Part shown: in pieces, positions 10,055 to 18,572 of the stretch
Layout: every line of letters starts with the position of its first letter
Numbering within the stretch: the first letter of the stretch is position 1
Origin: Phyllobacteriaceae bacterium UBA1940
GTDB lineage: Bacteria; Pseudomonadota; Alphaproteobacteria; Rhizobiales; Rhizobiaceae
Assembly: GCA_002336975.1 (NCBI GenBank)
Contig: DDFA01000102.1
Coordinates: 1-28,642 of the forward strand
Length of the DNA stretch: 28,642 nucleotides
Reading direction: 5' to 3'
The notes under the pieces: generated by a model
Seen by the model: only the letters and a program-made list of their open reading frames with translations
Databases searched by the model: none
What the model was told of the DNA's origin: nothing
Program-made: the position numbers and the translations under genes

Positions 10055-10106
10055 GTTCGACTGTGTCGACCTGAAAGGTCTGGTGGCCCTTTCAGGTGTG
10101 TCGAAC
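10055..10106. repeat. Composite inverted repeat in the protease/orphan-gene spacer
   Basis: A perfect 10-bp stem (ACCTGAAAGG 10069-10078 with CCTTTCAGGT 10088-10097) is enclosed by an outer 7-bp pair (GTTCGAC 10055-10061 with GTCGAAC 10100-10106). TGTGTCGA also occurs as a direct repeat on both sides. A further 7-bp stem lies just after it (10110-10116 with 10126-10132), and a 10-bp palindrome (CGGCATGCCG) at 10174-10183. The rest of the 301-base spacer 9956-10256 shows no coding sequence. Confidence 0.55.
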
Positions 10107-10256
10107 CCGCGAAGCCATAATGACGGGCTTCGACCTTGCGTCGCGCGGTGGAAGGGCATGATGCTCTGAAAAACGGCATGCCGGAAAAATCGCGCTGCAT
10201 TCTATCCCCCTCGGATTTCCCGTCCCCATAATCTTGGCGCCACAAACGAGGACGCG

Positions 10257-10727
10257 ATGGACTGCCACGAGGCGATGAGACAGGAAGCAGAGAGGCTGAA
10301 GCGCAGCATCCGGTTCCTGCTGGCTTTCGCCAACATCGCCGAGCGCACGGCTTGCCTGCCCGCGCCGGTCCGTTTCACGATGCTGGTCATCCTGCGTATC
10401 GCACTTGGCGCCGGCCAGCGCCTCGTCTCTGGCCTGGCAGATGACTTTGGCCTCGATCTCGTTCTCCCCGAAACAGATCCTGGAGCCGACTCCATCGACG
10501 AACTCTTTGATCTCGCCCGCACTTTTCGGATTCTTGGGCTTCTGCTCGGCGATCTCGCGGCATGGTCCGGCAATTTCGGCGACAACGCGGACGACAATTC
10601 GCGCGACCTTTCGAGCAATTGCCTCGACCCGGCGGTGTTTGCGGCCGTCATCATCCTTGTGACGGTTTGCGCCGCGCACGCCATCCGCGCCGGGCCAGCG
10701 CCGTTCCATCGGTGCAGTGGCGTCTGA
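10257..10727 (+). CDS. Hypothetical protein, 156 residues
   Basis: I do not recognise a named family. The protein begins MDCHEAMRQEAERLK, with a helical, charged N terminus. Two moderately hydrophobic helices follow (about 40-60 and 85-105), and a hydrophobic segment (AAVIILVTVCAAHAI) lies near the C terminus. Support for it being real: GAGGA at proper distance before the ATG, codon use with G/C third positions like its neighbours, and ordinary amino-acid composition. Two overlapping minus-strand frames are longer, but they are Arg/Ser/Pro-rich and lack ribosome sites. It stands alone between the protease hairpins and the MFS gene. A membrane association is possible but not certain. Confidence 0.55.
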   Translation: MDCHEAMRQEAERLKRSIRFLLAFANIAERTACLPAPVRFTMLVILRIALGAGQRLVSGLADDFGLDLVLPETDPGADSIDELFDLARTFRILGLLLGDLAAWSGNFGDNADDNSRDLSSNCLDPAVFAAVIILVTVCAAHAIRAGPAPFHRCSGV

Positions 10728-10900
10728 CGCGATCTGTCGAGCCGCGGACACATCCTTCGAACTTTTCGGATCCTTGCCCTGATTGCGGGGCCGGGCGCGC
10801 TTTCGCGCGTTCGTAAGTCGCCCGCCCGCCCCAAGAAACCGTCTACCGCCCGCCGTCCTTCCTGCTATGACTAGCAAAACGCCTTAAGGGGGAGCGGGGC

Positions 10901-12301
10901 ATGACCGGTGAAGTTGCGGCGCGGGCGTCGAAAAAGGGCATCTGGGGCTGGATGTTCTTCGATTTCGCCCAACAGCCATTCCACACGTTGATCATCACCT
11001 TCGTCTTCGCCCCCTATTTCGCTTCCAAGGTGGCCGCCAATCCGGCCCAGGGCCAGGAATACTGGGGCTATGCGGCCGGCATCGGCGGCGCGATCATCGC
11101 ATTGACCTCGCCCGTGCTCGGGGCCATCGCCGACGCCACCGGTCCGCGCAAACCCTGGATATTCCTGTTCTCGATCGTTGGCTTCGTCGGCTGCTGGATG
11201 CTGTGGTACGCCTTGCCGGGCGCTGGCTCGCTGTTTATTCCCATGCTCGGCATCGTGCTGGCGCTGGTCGGCATGGAATACGCGGCGGTCTTCAACAATG
11301 CGATGATGCCGACGCTGGTGCCGCGCTCGGAACTGGGCAGGCTGTCGGGTTCCGCCTGGGGCTTGGGTTACATCGGCGGCCTGATTTCTCTGGTCATCGT
11401 GCTGGGTTTCCTGTCGGCCAATCCCGAGACCGGCAAGACCCTTTTCGGCCTGTCGCCGCTGTTCGGCCTCGACCCTGCGACATATGAGGGCGACCGCGCA
11501 TCCGGCCCGCTCACCTCGTTGTGGTATCTGATTTTCGTGCTGCCGATGTTCCTGTGGACGCCCGATGTGGCGCGCCGCGCCGGCGATGTCGGCTCCGCCG
11601 TCAGGAGGGGTCTGTCCGAGCTTGGCGAGACGCTGCGTTCGCTGCCGTCGCAAAAGAGCTATTTCTCGTTCCTGATCTCGTCGATGTTCTACCGCGACGC
11701 GCTGAACGCACTCTATTCCTTCGGCGGCATCTACGCCGCCGGCGTGCTCGGCTGGCCGATCATCAAGATCGGCATTTTCGGCATCCTGGCCAATCTCACC
11801 GGCGCCATCGGCGCATGGCTGGGCGGCCGCGCCGACCAGCGGTTCGGCCCCAAGCCAGTGATCGTCTTTTCCATAGTTATGCTGATCCTGTGCTGCCTGG
11901 TCATCATCTCGACAACGCCGACGCAGGTCCTGTTCATGACCGTCGCCGAACCCGGCGCCACATCGAACCTGCCCGATATCGTCTTCTATCTGGCCGGCGC
12001 GTTGATCGGCGCGGCGGGCGGCTCGATCCAGGCGGCGTCGCGCACCTTGCTGGTCGACCAGGTGGAGGCCGACAAGGTCACCGAAGCCTTCGGTCTTTAT
12101 GCACTGTCGGGCCGCGCCACCTCGTTCATCGCGCCGTTTGCGATCGCCTTCGCCACCGCCTGGTTCGCGTCCGAGGCGTTCGGCTTCTCGACGCAGGACG
12201 CACAGCGCCTCGGCGTCACGCCGATCATCCTGCTGTTTGCCATCGGCTGGGCGCTGCTGCCCTGGGTAAACAGCCGCGACTACAAGCCGGCCGCGGCCTG
12301 A
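10901..12301 (+). CDS. MFS transporter of the UMF1 / Atg22-like family
   Basis: This 466-residue inner-membrane protein has about 12 predicted helices. The N-terminal motif GWMFFDFAQQPFHTLI corresponds to the W-x3-D-x-A-x2-P signature of the UMF1 (Atg22-like) branch of the major facilitator superfamily. An MFS-type loop follows helix 2 (GAIADATGPRKPW), with a counterpart in the second half (GGRADQRFGPKPV). The substrate is unknown; yeast Atg22 exports amino acids from the vacuole, but that should not be transferred here without evidence. GGGGGAG is spaced well before the ATG. It converges on purH with only 13 bases between the stop codons and no clear terminator. Confidence 0.88.
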   Translation: MTGEVAARASKKGIWGWMFFDFAQQPFHTLIITFVFAPYFASKVAANPAQGQEYWGYAAGIGGAIIALTSPVLGAIADATGPRKPWIFLFSIVGFVGCWMLWYALPGAGSLFIPMLGIVLALVGMEYAAVFNNAMMPTLVPRSELGRLSGSAWGLGYIGGLISLVIVLGFLSANPETGKTLFGLSPLFGLDPATYEGDRASGPLTSLWYLIFVLPMFLWTPDVARRAGDVGSAVRRGLSELGETLRSLPSQKSYFSFLISSMFYRDALNALYSFGGIYAAGVLGWPIIKIGIFGILANLTGAIGAWLGGRADQRFGPKPVIVFSIVMLILCCLVIISTTPTQVLFMTVAEPGATSNLPDIVFYLAGALIGAAGGSIQAASRTLLVDQVEADKVTEAFGLYALSGRATSFIAPFAIAFATAWFASEAFGFSTQDAQRLGVTPIILLFAIGWALLPWVNSRDYKPAAA

Positions 12302-12314
12302 AGCCTCGGATTTG

Positions 12315-13928
12315 CTAGTGGCGGAAGTGCCGCATCCCGGTGAACACCATCGCGATGCCGGCCTCGTCGGCCGCGTCGATCACCGCCTGGTCGTTCATTG
12401 ATCCGCCCGGCTGGATGACGGCGGTCGCGCCGGCCTCGACCGCCGCCAGCAATCCGTCGGCGAAGGGGAAGAAGGCGTCCGACGCCACCACCGAGCCATG
12501 TGTCGTCGGCGTCGCCAGCCCGGCGGCCTCGGTCGCGTCGAGCGCCTTGCGCGCCGCGATGCGCGACGAATCCACCCGGCTCATCTGTCCGGCGCCGATG
12601 CCCACCGTCGCGCCGTCCCTGACATAGACGATGGCGTTCGACTTGACGTGTTTGGCGACCTGGAAGGCGAACCGTAAATCCGCCATTTCGGCTTGTGTCG
12701 GCTGGCGCTTCGTCACCACCTTGAGGTCGAGTTGGTCGACGGAGCCAGAGTCGCGCGTCTGCACCAGCAGCCCGCCGGCCACCGACTTGACCGTCAGGCC
12801 GGACGCGCGCGGATCGGGCATCGCTCCCGCCAAAAGCAGCCTGAGATTCTTCTTGGCGGCGACGATCGCAACCGCCTTGTCGTCGGCGTCGGGGGCGATG
12901 ATCACCTCGGTGAACACCTTGACGATTTCCTCGGCCGCCTCGGCGTCCAGCGTCCGGTTCATCGCCACGATGCCGCCGAACGCCGACACCGGGTCGCAGG
13001 CGAGCGCCTTGCGATAGGCTTCGGCCAGCGTCGCGCCGATCGCTGCGCCGCACGGATTGGCGTGCTTGATGATCGCCACCGCAGGCGTGGCCGGATCGAA
13101 CTCGGCCACCAGTTCGAACGCCGCGTCGGTGTCGTTGATATTGTTGTAGGAGAGCTGCTTGCCCTGCGTCTGGCGGGCGCTGGCGACGCCCGGCCGTCCG
13201 TCGCCGCTGACATAGAACGCCGCGCTCTGGTGCGGGTTCTCGCCATAGCGCATCACCTGTTCCAGCCGACCGCCGAAGCTGCGCCACGCCGGATGCTCGA
13301 TGCCGAGCGCATCGGCGAACCAGCCGGAGATCGCCGCGTCGTAGGCCGCGGTGCGGGCGAACGCCTTGGCGGCGAGCCGCTGCCGGAACCGGTAGGACAG
13401 CGAGCCGGCGTTTTCGTCCATCGCCTCGAGCGTCATCGCATAGTCTGACGGGTCGGTCAGGATCGAGACATAGGCGTGGTTCTTGGCCGAGGCGCGCACC
13501 ATCGCCGGCCCGCCAATGTCGATGTTCTCCACCGTCGACGGATAGTCGCCGCCGGCGCGGCGCACCTCCTCGAACGGGTAGAGATTGACCACCACCAGGT
13601 CGAACGGGCGGATGCCGTGTTCGTGCATCGCCTTCTGGTGCTCGTCGTCGCCGCGCACCGCCAGCAGCCCGCCATGCACCAGCGGATGCAGCGTCTTGAC
13701 GCGGCCGTCCATGATCTCGGGAAATCCCGTTACCTGCGAGACGTCGGTGACCGCAACGCCGGCGTCTTCGATCGCCTTGCGGGTGCCGCCCGTCGAGACG
13801 ATCTCGACCCCGAACCGGGTCAGTCCTTTGACGAAGTCGATCAGACCGGTCTTGTCGGACACCGAGATCAGCGCGCGGCTGATCTGGACCATGTCGGGGG
13901 CGGGGATTTTGCGCGAGATGACGGCCAT
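12315..13928 (-). CDS. purH: Bifunctional AICAR transformylase / IMP cyclohydrolase
   Basis: PurH catalyses the last two steps of de novo purine synthesis: formylation of AICAR with 10-formyltetrahydrofolate, then ring closure to IMP. The 537 residues match the family length. The N-terminal cyclohydrolase domain shows [40 protein letters not shown] and NLYPFEE. The C-terminal transformylase domain shows [10 protein letters not shown], the catalytic Lys-His in [10 protein letters not shown], and SDAFFPF and VIQPGGS near the end. GAGGA lies 7 bases before the ATG. It diverges from the diguanylate cyclase gene across 174 bases, and its stop faces that of the MFS transporter. Confidence 0.97.
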   Translation of the reverse strand: MAVISRKIPAPDMVQISRALISVSDKTGLIDFVKGLTRFGVEIVSTGGTRKAIEDAGVAVTDVSQVTGFPEIMDGRVKTLHPLVHGGLLAVRGDDEHQKAMHEHGIRPFDLVVVNLYPFEEVRRAGGDYPSTVENIDIGGPAMVRASAKNHAYVSILTDPSDYAMTLEAMDENAGSLSYRFRQRLAAKAFARTAAYDAAISGWFADALGIEHPAWRSFGGRLEQVMRYGENPHQSAAFYVSGDGRPGVASARQTQGKQLSYNNINDTDAAFELVAEFDPATPAVAIIKHANPCGAAIGATLAEAYRKALACDPVSAFGGIVAMNRTLDAEAAEEIVKVFTEVIIAPDADDKAVAIVAAKKNLRLLLAGAMPDPRASGLTVKSVAGGLLVQTRDSGSVDQLDLKVVTKRQPTQAEMADLRFAFQVAKHVKSNAIVYVRDGATVGIGAGQMSRVDSSRIAARKALDATEAAGLATPTTHGSVVASDAFFPFADGLLAAVEAGATAVIQPGGSMNDQAVIDAADEAGIAMVFTGMRHFRH

Positions 13929-14005
13929 GGGAAGTCCTCTTTGTCAGCCGCCGCAGTTGCAGCCAAACGACGCCGATTACAAGTGCGGTGCCAGCCGCGG
14001 CGCTG

Positions 14006-14024
14006 TTTACCCCCGCTTAACCAT
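14006..14024 (+). promoter_or_regulatory. CtrA-box-like sequence upstream of the diguanylate cyclase gene
   Basis: TTTA, seven bases, then TTAACCAT. The known CtrA site of alphaproteobacteria is TTAA-N7-TTAAC, often extended to TTAACCAT, so this copy has one mismatch in the left half. It lies about 80 bases before the chosen ATG of the cyclase gene and about 80 bases from purH on the other strand. This is a motif match only. Confidence 0.35.
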
Positions 14025-14049
14025 CCGGTTTGACGGTTACGAAACTAAA

Positions 14050-14083
14050 GTTGCGCAAAGAACTTGGCTGACGAATGCGCAAC
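14050..14083. promoter_or_regulatory. 8-bp inverted repeat just upstream of the diguanylate cyclase start
   Basis: GTTGCGCA (14050-14057) and TGCGCAAC (14076-14083) are perfect inverted copies 18 bases apart, ending 19 bases before the ATG at 14103. The spacing suits a dimeric repressor operator or a leader hairpin. Confidence 0.4.
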
Positions 14084-14102
14084 GGGCCTTTCCTGTTTCC
14101 TT

Positions 14103-15863
14103 ATGCCGACCCAAACCGGACGATCATTTGAAGAGCGGAGATCCGACTGGATTCGCGGCGTCGTCTCGATGCTGGCCATCGGGCTGATGCTGATCATGAC
14201 CCTGTCGGTGGTCGGCGCGTTTTTCCTGACGCGAAGCTACAACCAGCAGATGGAAAGCCTGCGCGCCGCCATGGCCGACATGCGGACCACGCGCCACCTG
14301 ATGCTTCAGACCGAGATCAGCGTCCTGAACGGCCTGGCGCGACCGGACAAGCGCATCAACAGCATGGTCTACGTCGAATCGCTGGCGCAGTTGTCGGGCC
14401 AGGCGGCGCAGAGTTTTCCGGCCCTGATCCCGATCAACGGCAAGCAGACCCCGTCTGCCGAGGTGCTGGAATCGCTCAAATCGTCATGGTCGCGGATCGT
14501 CGCCGCGCTGGAGAACGACCAGGGCGACATCGCCCGCACGATCTATGCCGGCGACAATGTCAACGCCACCATCCAGACGACGATGTCGACCTTTGAGGCC
14601 ATGCTGGACGAGGGCGAGGCCCGCTACGCGGCCCTGGCGGGGAAGATGGGATATGCGGAAAATGCCGTCACCATCCTCCAGTTGATCTCCGGCGTCGTCT
14701 GCGTCGCCGCGTTCGCCTTCGCGACCACCGCCGGCAAGAAGCAGGCGATCGCCCGCTGGCGCACGCTGGCGGAGGCCAACCAGCAGCGCGAAAAGATCGT
14801 CAGGCTGTCGGAAATGACCGACATGCTGCAGAGCGCCAACGACCATTCGGACGCGAATGCGGTGTTGCGGGCGACAGCCACCGAACTGATGCCGCAGATG
14901 GGCGGCGTGCTCTATGTCTTCAACAATTCCCGCGACAGGCTGGTCCTGTCGTCGCAGTGGAACCTGCCGGCAGGACAGGAACTGCCGGACGCGATCGGCC
15001 CCAGCCATTGCTGGGCGCTGAAGCGCGGCAAGCGCCACGTCAACCGGCCGGGCGGCGGCCATCTGTGCTGCGACCATGCGGCCGGCGACCACGATACGCT
15101 GGAGATCCCGATGATCGCGCGCGGCGAGATCCTCGGCCTGTTCCAGGTCCATGCGCCGGCGGCAAGTCCGCCCGACGCGCTCGACCGGATCGTGGAGACG
15201 GCGACCGCCATCGCCGACGGCATGTCGCTGGCGCTGGCCAATATCGCGCTGCGCGAACTGCTGCGCAGCCAGGCGCTGCGCGATCCGCTGACCGGGCTCT
15301 ACAATCGCCGCTACATGGAAGATACGCTGCAGCGTTCGGCGCTGATCGCCTCGCGCGAGAACACGCCGCTGTCGGTAATCATGCTCGACCTCGACCATTT
15401 CAAGCGGCTGAACGACCAGTTCGGCCACGGCAAGGGCGACGCGGTGCTGCGCGACGTCGCCGCGGTCCTCACCAACCGGCTGCGCGAATCCGACATCGCC
15501 TGCCGCTACGGCGGCGAGGAAATGATCATCGTCATGCCGGGCTGCGACATGGAGGCGGCGGCCAAGAAGGCCGAACACCTGCGCGTCGGCATCGAGGCGC
15601 TGAGCGGGCCCAGCGGCGCGCCGGTCTCCGCCTCGTTCGGCGTGGCAAGCCTGCCGCCGGGCTCGAGATCGACCGTCGACCTGGTCGCCAATGCCGACGC
15701 GGCCCTGTATCGCGCCAAAAAGGAAGGCCGCAACCGCGTCGTGACAGAGGCCGCGCCGACCGCGACCGCGCCAACCGTGATCGCGCCATCGGTCGCCGAA
15801 GACGATCCGCAGCCGCTGCCGGCCAAGCCGAAAGTCCGCCGCAAGCGCGCGCAAAAAGCCTGA
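14103..15863 (+). CDS. Membrane-bound GAF-GGDEF diguanylate cyclase
   Basis: This 586-residue protein should make cyclic di-GMP from two GTP. A transmembrane helix (about 17-42), a periplasmic helical region of about 150 residues and a second helix (about 193-213, QLISGVVCVAAFAFATTAG) form a membrane sensor. A short coiled stretch (ANQQREKIVRLSEM) leads to a GAF domain at about 250-390 containing an unusual Cys/His-rich segment (PSHCW then GGGHLCCDH). The GGDEF domain has DPLTGLYNRRYME, the metal site LDLDHFKRLND, the active motif G470-G-E-E473, and an RxxD inhibitory site (R461-D464) exactly five residues before it, so product inhibition is likely. The tail is basic. The start is uncertain: ATG 14103 lacks a good ribosome site, and TTG 14064 would lie inside an inverted repeat. 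Confidence 0.88.
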   Translation: MPTQTGRSFEERRSDWIRGVVSMLAIGLMLIMTLSVVGAFFLTRSYNQQMESLRAAMADMRTTRHLMLQTEISVLNGLARPDKRINSMVYVESLAQLSGQAAQSFPALIPINGKQTPSAEVLESLKSSWSRIVAALENDQGDIARTIYAGDNVNATIQTTMSTFEAMLDEGEARYAALAGKMGYAENAVTILQLISGVVCVAAFAFATTAGKKQAIARWRTLAEANQQREKIVRLSEMTDMLQSANDHSDANAVLRATATELMPQMGGVLYVFNNSRDRLVLSSQWNLPAGQELPDAIGPSHCWALKRGKRHVNRPGGGHLCCDHAAGDHDTLEIPMIARGEILGLFQVHAPAASPPDALDRIVETATAIADGMSLALANIALRELLRSQALRDPLTGLYNRRYMEDTLQRSALIASRENTPLSVIMLDLDHFKRLNDQFGHGKGDAVLRDVAAVLTNRLRESDIACRYGGEEMIIVMPGCDMEAAAKKAEHLRVGIEALSGPSGAPVSASFGVASLPPGSRSTVDLVANADAALYRAKKEGRNRVVTEAAPTATAPTVIAPSVAEDDPQPLPAKPKVRRKRAQKA

Positions 15864-15912
15864 CCGCCGGCCAGAAAGCCTCTATAGACAGGTTCGCAAT
15901 CTGGATCTGTCG

Positions 15913-16548
15913 ATGACCGACTTCATCTTCAACGGGCCGGAACGGTCCGGCGTCACCCTGCTGCTCGCACACGGCGCCGGCGCGCCGATGGATTCGGACT
16001 GGATGAATGCCATCGCCGAACGCATCGCCGGCCACGGCGTGCGCGTCGCCCGCTTCGAATTCGCCTATATGGCCGCCCGCCGCTCGGGCGATGGCAAGCG
16101 GCCGCCGCCGGCGCCGGCGAACCGGCTGATCGCCGAATATCTCGACGCCATCGGGCAGATCAAAGCGCCCGGCCGGCTGTTCATCGGCGGCAAGTCGATG
16201 GGCGGCCGCATGGCCTCGATGATCGCCCAGAAACTCTACGACAAGCGCACCATCGCCGGCCTGGTCTGCCTCGGCTATCCGTTCCACCCGCCGGGCAGCC
16301 CCGCCAAGCTGCGCACCGATCATCTCGAACCGATGACCGTCCCGTCGCTGGTCTGCCAGGGCGAACGCGATCCGTTCGGAACCCGCGAGGAGGTGACGGC
16401 CTATCCCCTGCCGGACGCGATGAAGCTGTTCTGGCTGCCAGACGGCGACCATGATCTGAAGCCGCGCAAGGCATCGGGCCTGAGCCGCGACGACAATCTG
16501 GCCGCGGCGGCGAACGCTATCGCAAGCTTCGTCGGGGCCCCCGCGTGA
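15913..16548 (+). CDS. Alpha/beta hydrolase of the TEX30/KANSL3-like type
   Basis: This 211-residue cytoplasmic protein has an alpha/beta-hydrolase fold with the small dienelactone-hydrolase-like architecture of COG3571/TEX30 proteins. The nucleophile is Ser95 in IGGKSMGGRMA. The acid is probably Asp153 (CQGERDPFG) and the base His180 (PDGDHDLKP). LLLAHGAGAPMDS near the N terminus supplies the oxyanion strand. The substrate is unknown. It heads a tight plus-strand gene row: its stop overlaps the GTG of the MoeB-like gene (GTGA), and the aconitase X genes follow. The 49-base gap to the preceding cyclase gene leaves room for a promoter, but none is obvious. Confidence 0.8.
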   Translation: MTDFIFNGPERSGVTLLLAHGAGAPMDSDWMNAIAERIAGHGVRVARFEFAYMAARRSGDGKRPPPAPANRLIAEYLDAIGQIKAPGRLFIGGKSMGGRMASMIAQKLYDKRTIAGLVCLGYPFHPPGSPAKLRTDHLEPMTVPSLVCQGERDPFGTREEVTAYPLPDAMKLFWLPDGDHDLKPRKASGLSRDDNLAAAANAIASFVGAPA

Positions 16549-17315
16549 GCGAGCCGCCAAGACTGACCGACGAGGAGCTGGAACGCTATGCGCGCCATAT
16601 CGTCCTGCCGGAGATCGGCGGCGTCGGCCAGCGCCGGCTGAAGCAGGCGCGGGTGCTGTGCATTGGCGCAGGCGCACTGGGCGCGCCGGTGCTGCTCTAT
16701 CTCGCCGCCGCCGGCATCGGCTGGATCGGCATTGTCGACGACGATGTCGTGTCGCTGTCCAATCTCCAGCGCCAGATCATCCACGCGACGCAACGCGTCG
16801 GCGGGCTGAAGACCGACAGCGCGGCGCGGCGCATCGGCGATGTCAATCCCAATGTCGTGGTCGAGACCCATGCCCTGCGGCTGGACGCCGGCAATGCCGG
16901 CGAGCTGATCGGCGGCTACGACCTGGTCGTCGACGGGTCGGACAATTTCGAGACCCGTTTTCTGCTGGCCGATGTCTGCGAGCGGCTGGAAAAGCCGCTC
17001 GTCACCGGCGCGGTCGGCCGCTTCGACGGCTCGGTGACCGTGCTGGCGCCGCATGGCAAGAACGCCGACGGCAAGCCCAATCCGGGCTTTCGCGACCTGT
17101 TCCCGGAACCGCCGCCGGCCGGGCTGGTCCCGAGTTGCGCCGAGGCCGGCATTGTCGGCGCGCTGACCGGCGTCATCGGCTCGTTGCAGGCGATGGAGGT
17201 GATCAAGCTGGTCACCGGCGCCGGCGAACCGCTGATCGGCCGGCTGCTGCTCTACGACGCGCTGGCCGCGCGGTTCGACACCATCCGCTATGCGCGTCGC
17301 CCCAAGAAAGACTGA
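16545..17315 (+). CDS. moeB: MoeB/ThiF-family adenylyltransferase (E1-like)
   Basis: This 256-residue protein belongs to the family that adenylates the C terminus of small ubiquitin-like sulfur carriers, such as MoaD in molybdopterin synthesis or ThiS in thiamine synthesis. Visible features are the arginine segment RYARHIVLPEIGG, the nucleotide loop GAGALGAP (41-48), SLSNLQRQ (70-77), Lys89 in GGLKTDS, VDGSDNFETR, and Cys198 in PSCAEAGIVGAL at the position of the conserved catalytic-loop Cys. The zinc-binding CxxC pairs of E. coli MoeB are missing: the first site reads GFRDLFPEPP, and the C terminus has no Cys. I recall this as normal for rhizobial MoeB. The start is a GTG overlapping the hydrolase stop; the aconitase X gene follows after 3 bases. 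MoeB rather than ThiF is a likely but unproven choice. Confidence 0.85.
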   Translation: MSEPPRLTDEELERYARHIVLPEIGGVGQRRLKQARVLCIGAGALGAPVLLYLAAAGIGWIGIVDDDVVSLSNLQRQIIHATQRVGGLKTDSAARRIGDVNPNVVVETHALRLDAGNAGELIGGYDLVVDGSDNFETRFLLADVCERLEKPLVTGAVGRFDGSVTVLAPHGKNADGKPNPGFRDLFPEPPPAGLVPSCAEAGIVGALTGVIGSLQAMEVIKLVTGAGEPLIGRLLLYDALAARFDTIRYARRPKKD

Positions 17316-17318
17316 CCG

Positions 17319-18572
17319 ATGACGCTTGAACTCGAACCGCAGCAGCGCGACATCGCCGCCCGGCCCGACGGCGCCGGCATGGCTATGCGTATCGTCGCCG
17401 ACGCCGCCCGCCTGCTCGGCGCGCCGCGGCTGATCCCGATCGCCTCGGCCCATATCGACGGCGCGCTCTATCACGGCGATTCCGGCACGCTGTTCGCCGA
17501 GCGTCTGGTGGAGGGCGGCGCGAGGCTGGCGGTGCGCGCCACCCTCAATGTCGGCTCGCTCGACCTGACCGGCTGCTCGCGCGACCGGATGCCGCCGCAC
17601 GAACGGTCGATGGCGCGGCGGATGATGGACGCCTACCGGGCGCTGGGCTGCGAGCCGACCTGGACATGCGCGCCCTACCAGGCAGGGCATCGTCCGGCCA
17701 AGGGGACGGATGTCGCCTGGGGCGAATCGAACGCGGTGGTGTTCTGCAATTCGGTGCTGGGCGCACGCACCAACCGTTATGGCGATTTCCTCGACATCGC
17801 CTGCGCCATCTCGGGCGTCGCGCCCGACTACGGCCTGCACCGGCCGGCCAATCGCCGCGCCCGGCTGGTGTTCGACGTCGGCGGCCTCGATCCGGCCTTC
17901 CTCGCCTCCGAAATCGCCTGGCCGGTGCTGGGCAGTCTCTACGGCCGCGAGGCCGGTTCCGACATCGGCGTCGTCAGCGGCGTCGCCGCTCACCCCGGCG
18001 ACGATGCGCTGAAGGCGTTTGGCGCGGCGTCCGCCTCGACCGGCGCGGTCGGCCTGTTCCACATCGCCGGCGTGACGCCGGAAGCCCCCGACCTCACAAC
18101 CGCGCTTGGCGGCGAAGCGCAGGCGCGCACGATCAAGGTGACGCCTGCGATGGCGGCGGACGCCCAGGCGCGGCTGTCGACCGCCGAGCGCCCGGACAGG
18201 ATCGACGCGGTGGCGATCGGCAGCCCGCATCTGTCGCCGGCCGAGTTTACCCGGCTGGCCGCGCTGCTGGCGGGGCGCAAGGCGGCGGTTCCGTTCTACG
18301 CCTGCACCGGCCGCCACGCGCTCGCCGAAATCGAGCGGCGCGGCCTGCTCGATCCGTTGCGCGACGCCGGCGTCACCGTCGTCGCCGACACATGCGTGGT
18401 CGTCACGCCGATCCTGCCGGACAATGCGTCGGGCGTGCTGATGACCAATTCCGGAAAATTCGCCCAGTATGCGCCCGGCAACACCGGCTACGCGGTGCTC
18501 TACGGCTCGCTGCCCGACTGCGTCGAGAGCGCGGTCGCCGGCCGCCCGGCCCGAGTGGGGAGTGAGCCATGA
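17319..18572 (+). CDS. Aconitase X catalytic (large) subunit
   Basis: This 417-residue protein matches the AcnX (formerly DUF521) catalytic domain of the aconitase superfamily. Typical segments are HIDGALYHGDSG, the SRDRMPPHERSMARRMMDAY stretch, TCAPYQAGHRPAKG, the strongly conserved WGESNAVVFCNSVLGARTNR (about 133-152), and FYACTGRH and TNSGKFAQYAPG near the C terminus. Several conserved Cys are candidates for Fe-S ligands. Characterised bacterial AcnX enzymes are cis-3-hydroxy-L-proline dehydratases, and the archaeal form is a mevalonate-pathway dehydratase; no proline racemase or transporter gene is adjacent, so the substrate stays open. Its stop overlaps the ATG of the small-subunit gene (ATGA), as expected for the two-subunit type. 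Confidence 0.88.
   Translation: MTLELEPQQRDIAARPDGAGMAMRIVADAARLLGAPRLIPIASAHIDGALYHGDSGTLFAERLVEGGARLAVRATLNVGSLDLTGCSRDRMPPHERSMARRMMDAYRALGCEPTWTCAPYQAGHRPAKGTDVAWGESNAVVFCNSVLGARTNRYGDFLDIACAISGVAPDYGLHRPANRRARLVFDVGGLDPAFLASEIAWPVLGSLYGREAGSDIGVVSGVAAHPGDDALKAFGAASASTGAVGLFHIAGVTPEAPDLTTALGGEAQARTIKVTPAMAADAQARLSTAERPDRIDAVAIGSPHLSPAEFTRLAALLAGRKAAVPFYACTGRHALAEIERRGLLDPLRDAGVTVVADTCVVVTPILPDNASGVLMTNSGKFAQYAPGNTGYAVLYGSLPDCVESAVAGRPARVGSEP

Noticed and set aside
10092..10877. Two overlapping minus-strand frames (10092-10877 and 10202-10834) as alternatives to the 156-residue gene
   Set aside because: No ribosome site, skewed composition, and they run through the hairpin cluster. The plus-strand frame has GAGGA and neighbour-like codon use. 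Not excluded with certainty.
14064..14102. TTG start 13 codons upstream of the diguanylate cyclase ATG
   Set aside because: Weak ribosome site, and it would place an 8-bp inverted repeat in coding sequence; kept only as an alternative.
16401..18317. Open frame of 638 codons antisense to the moeB and aconitase X genes
   Set aside because: Arg/Ala/Gly-rich composition without motifs; the plus strand has clear enzyme families with coupled starts.
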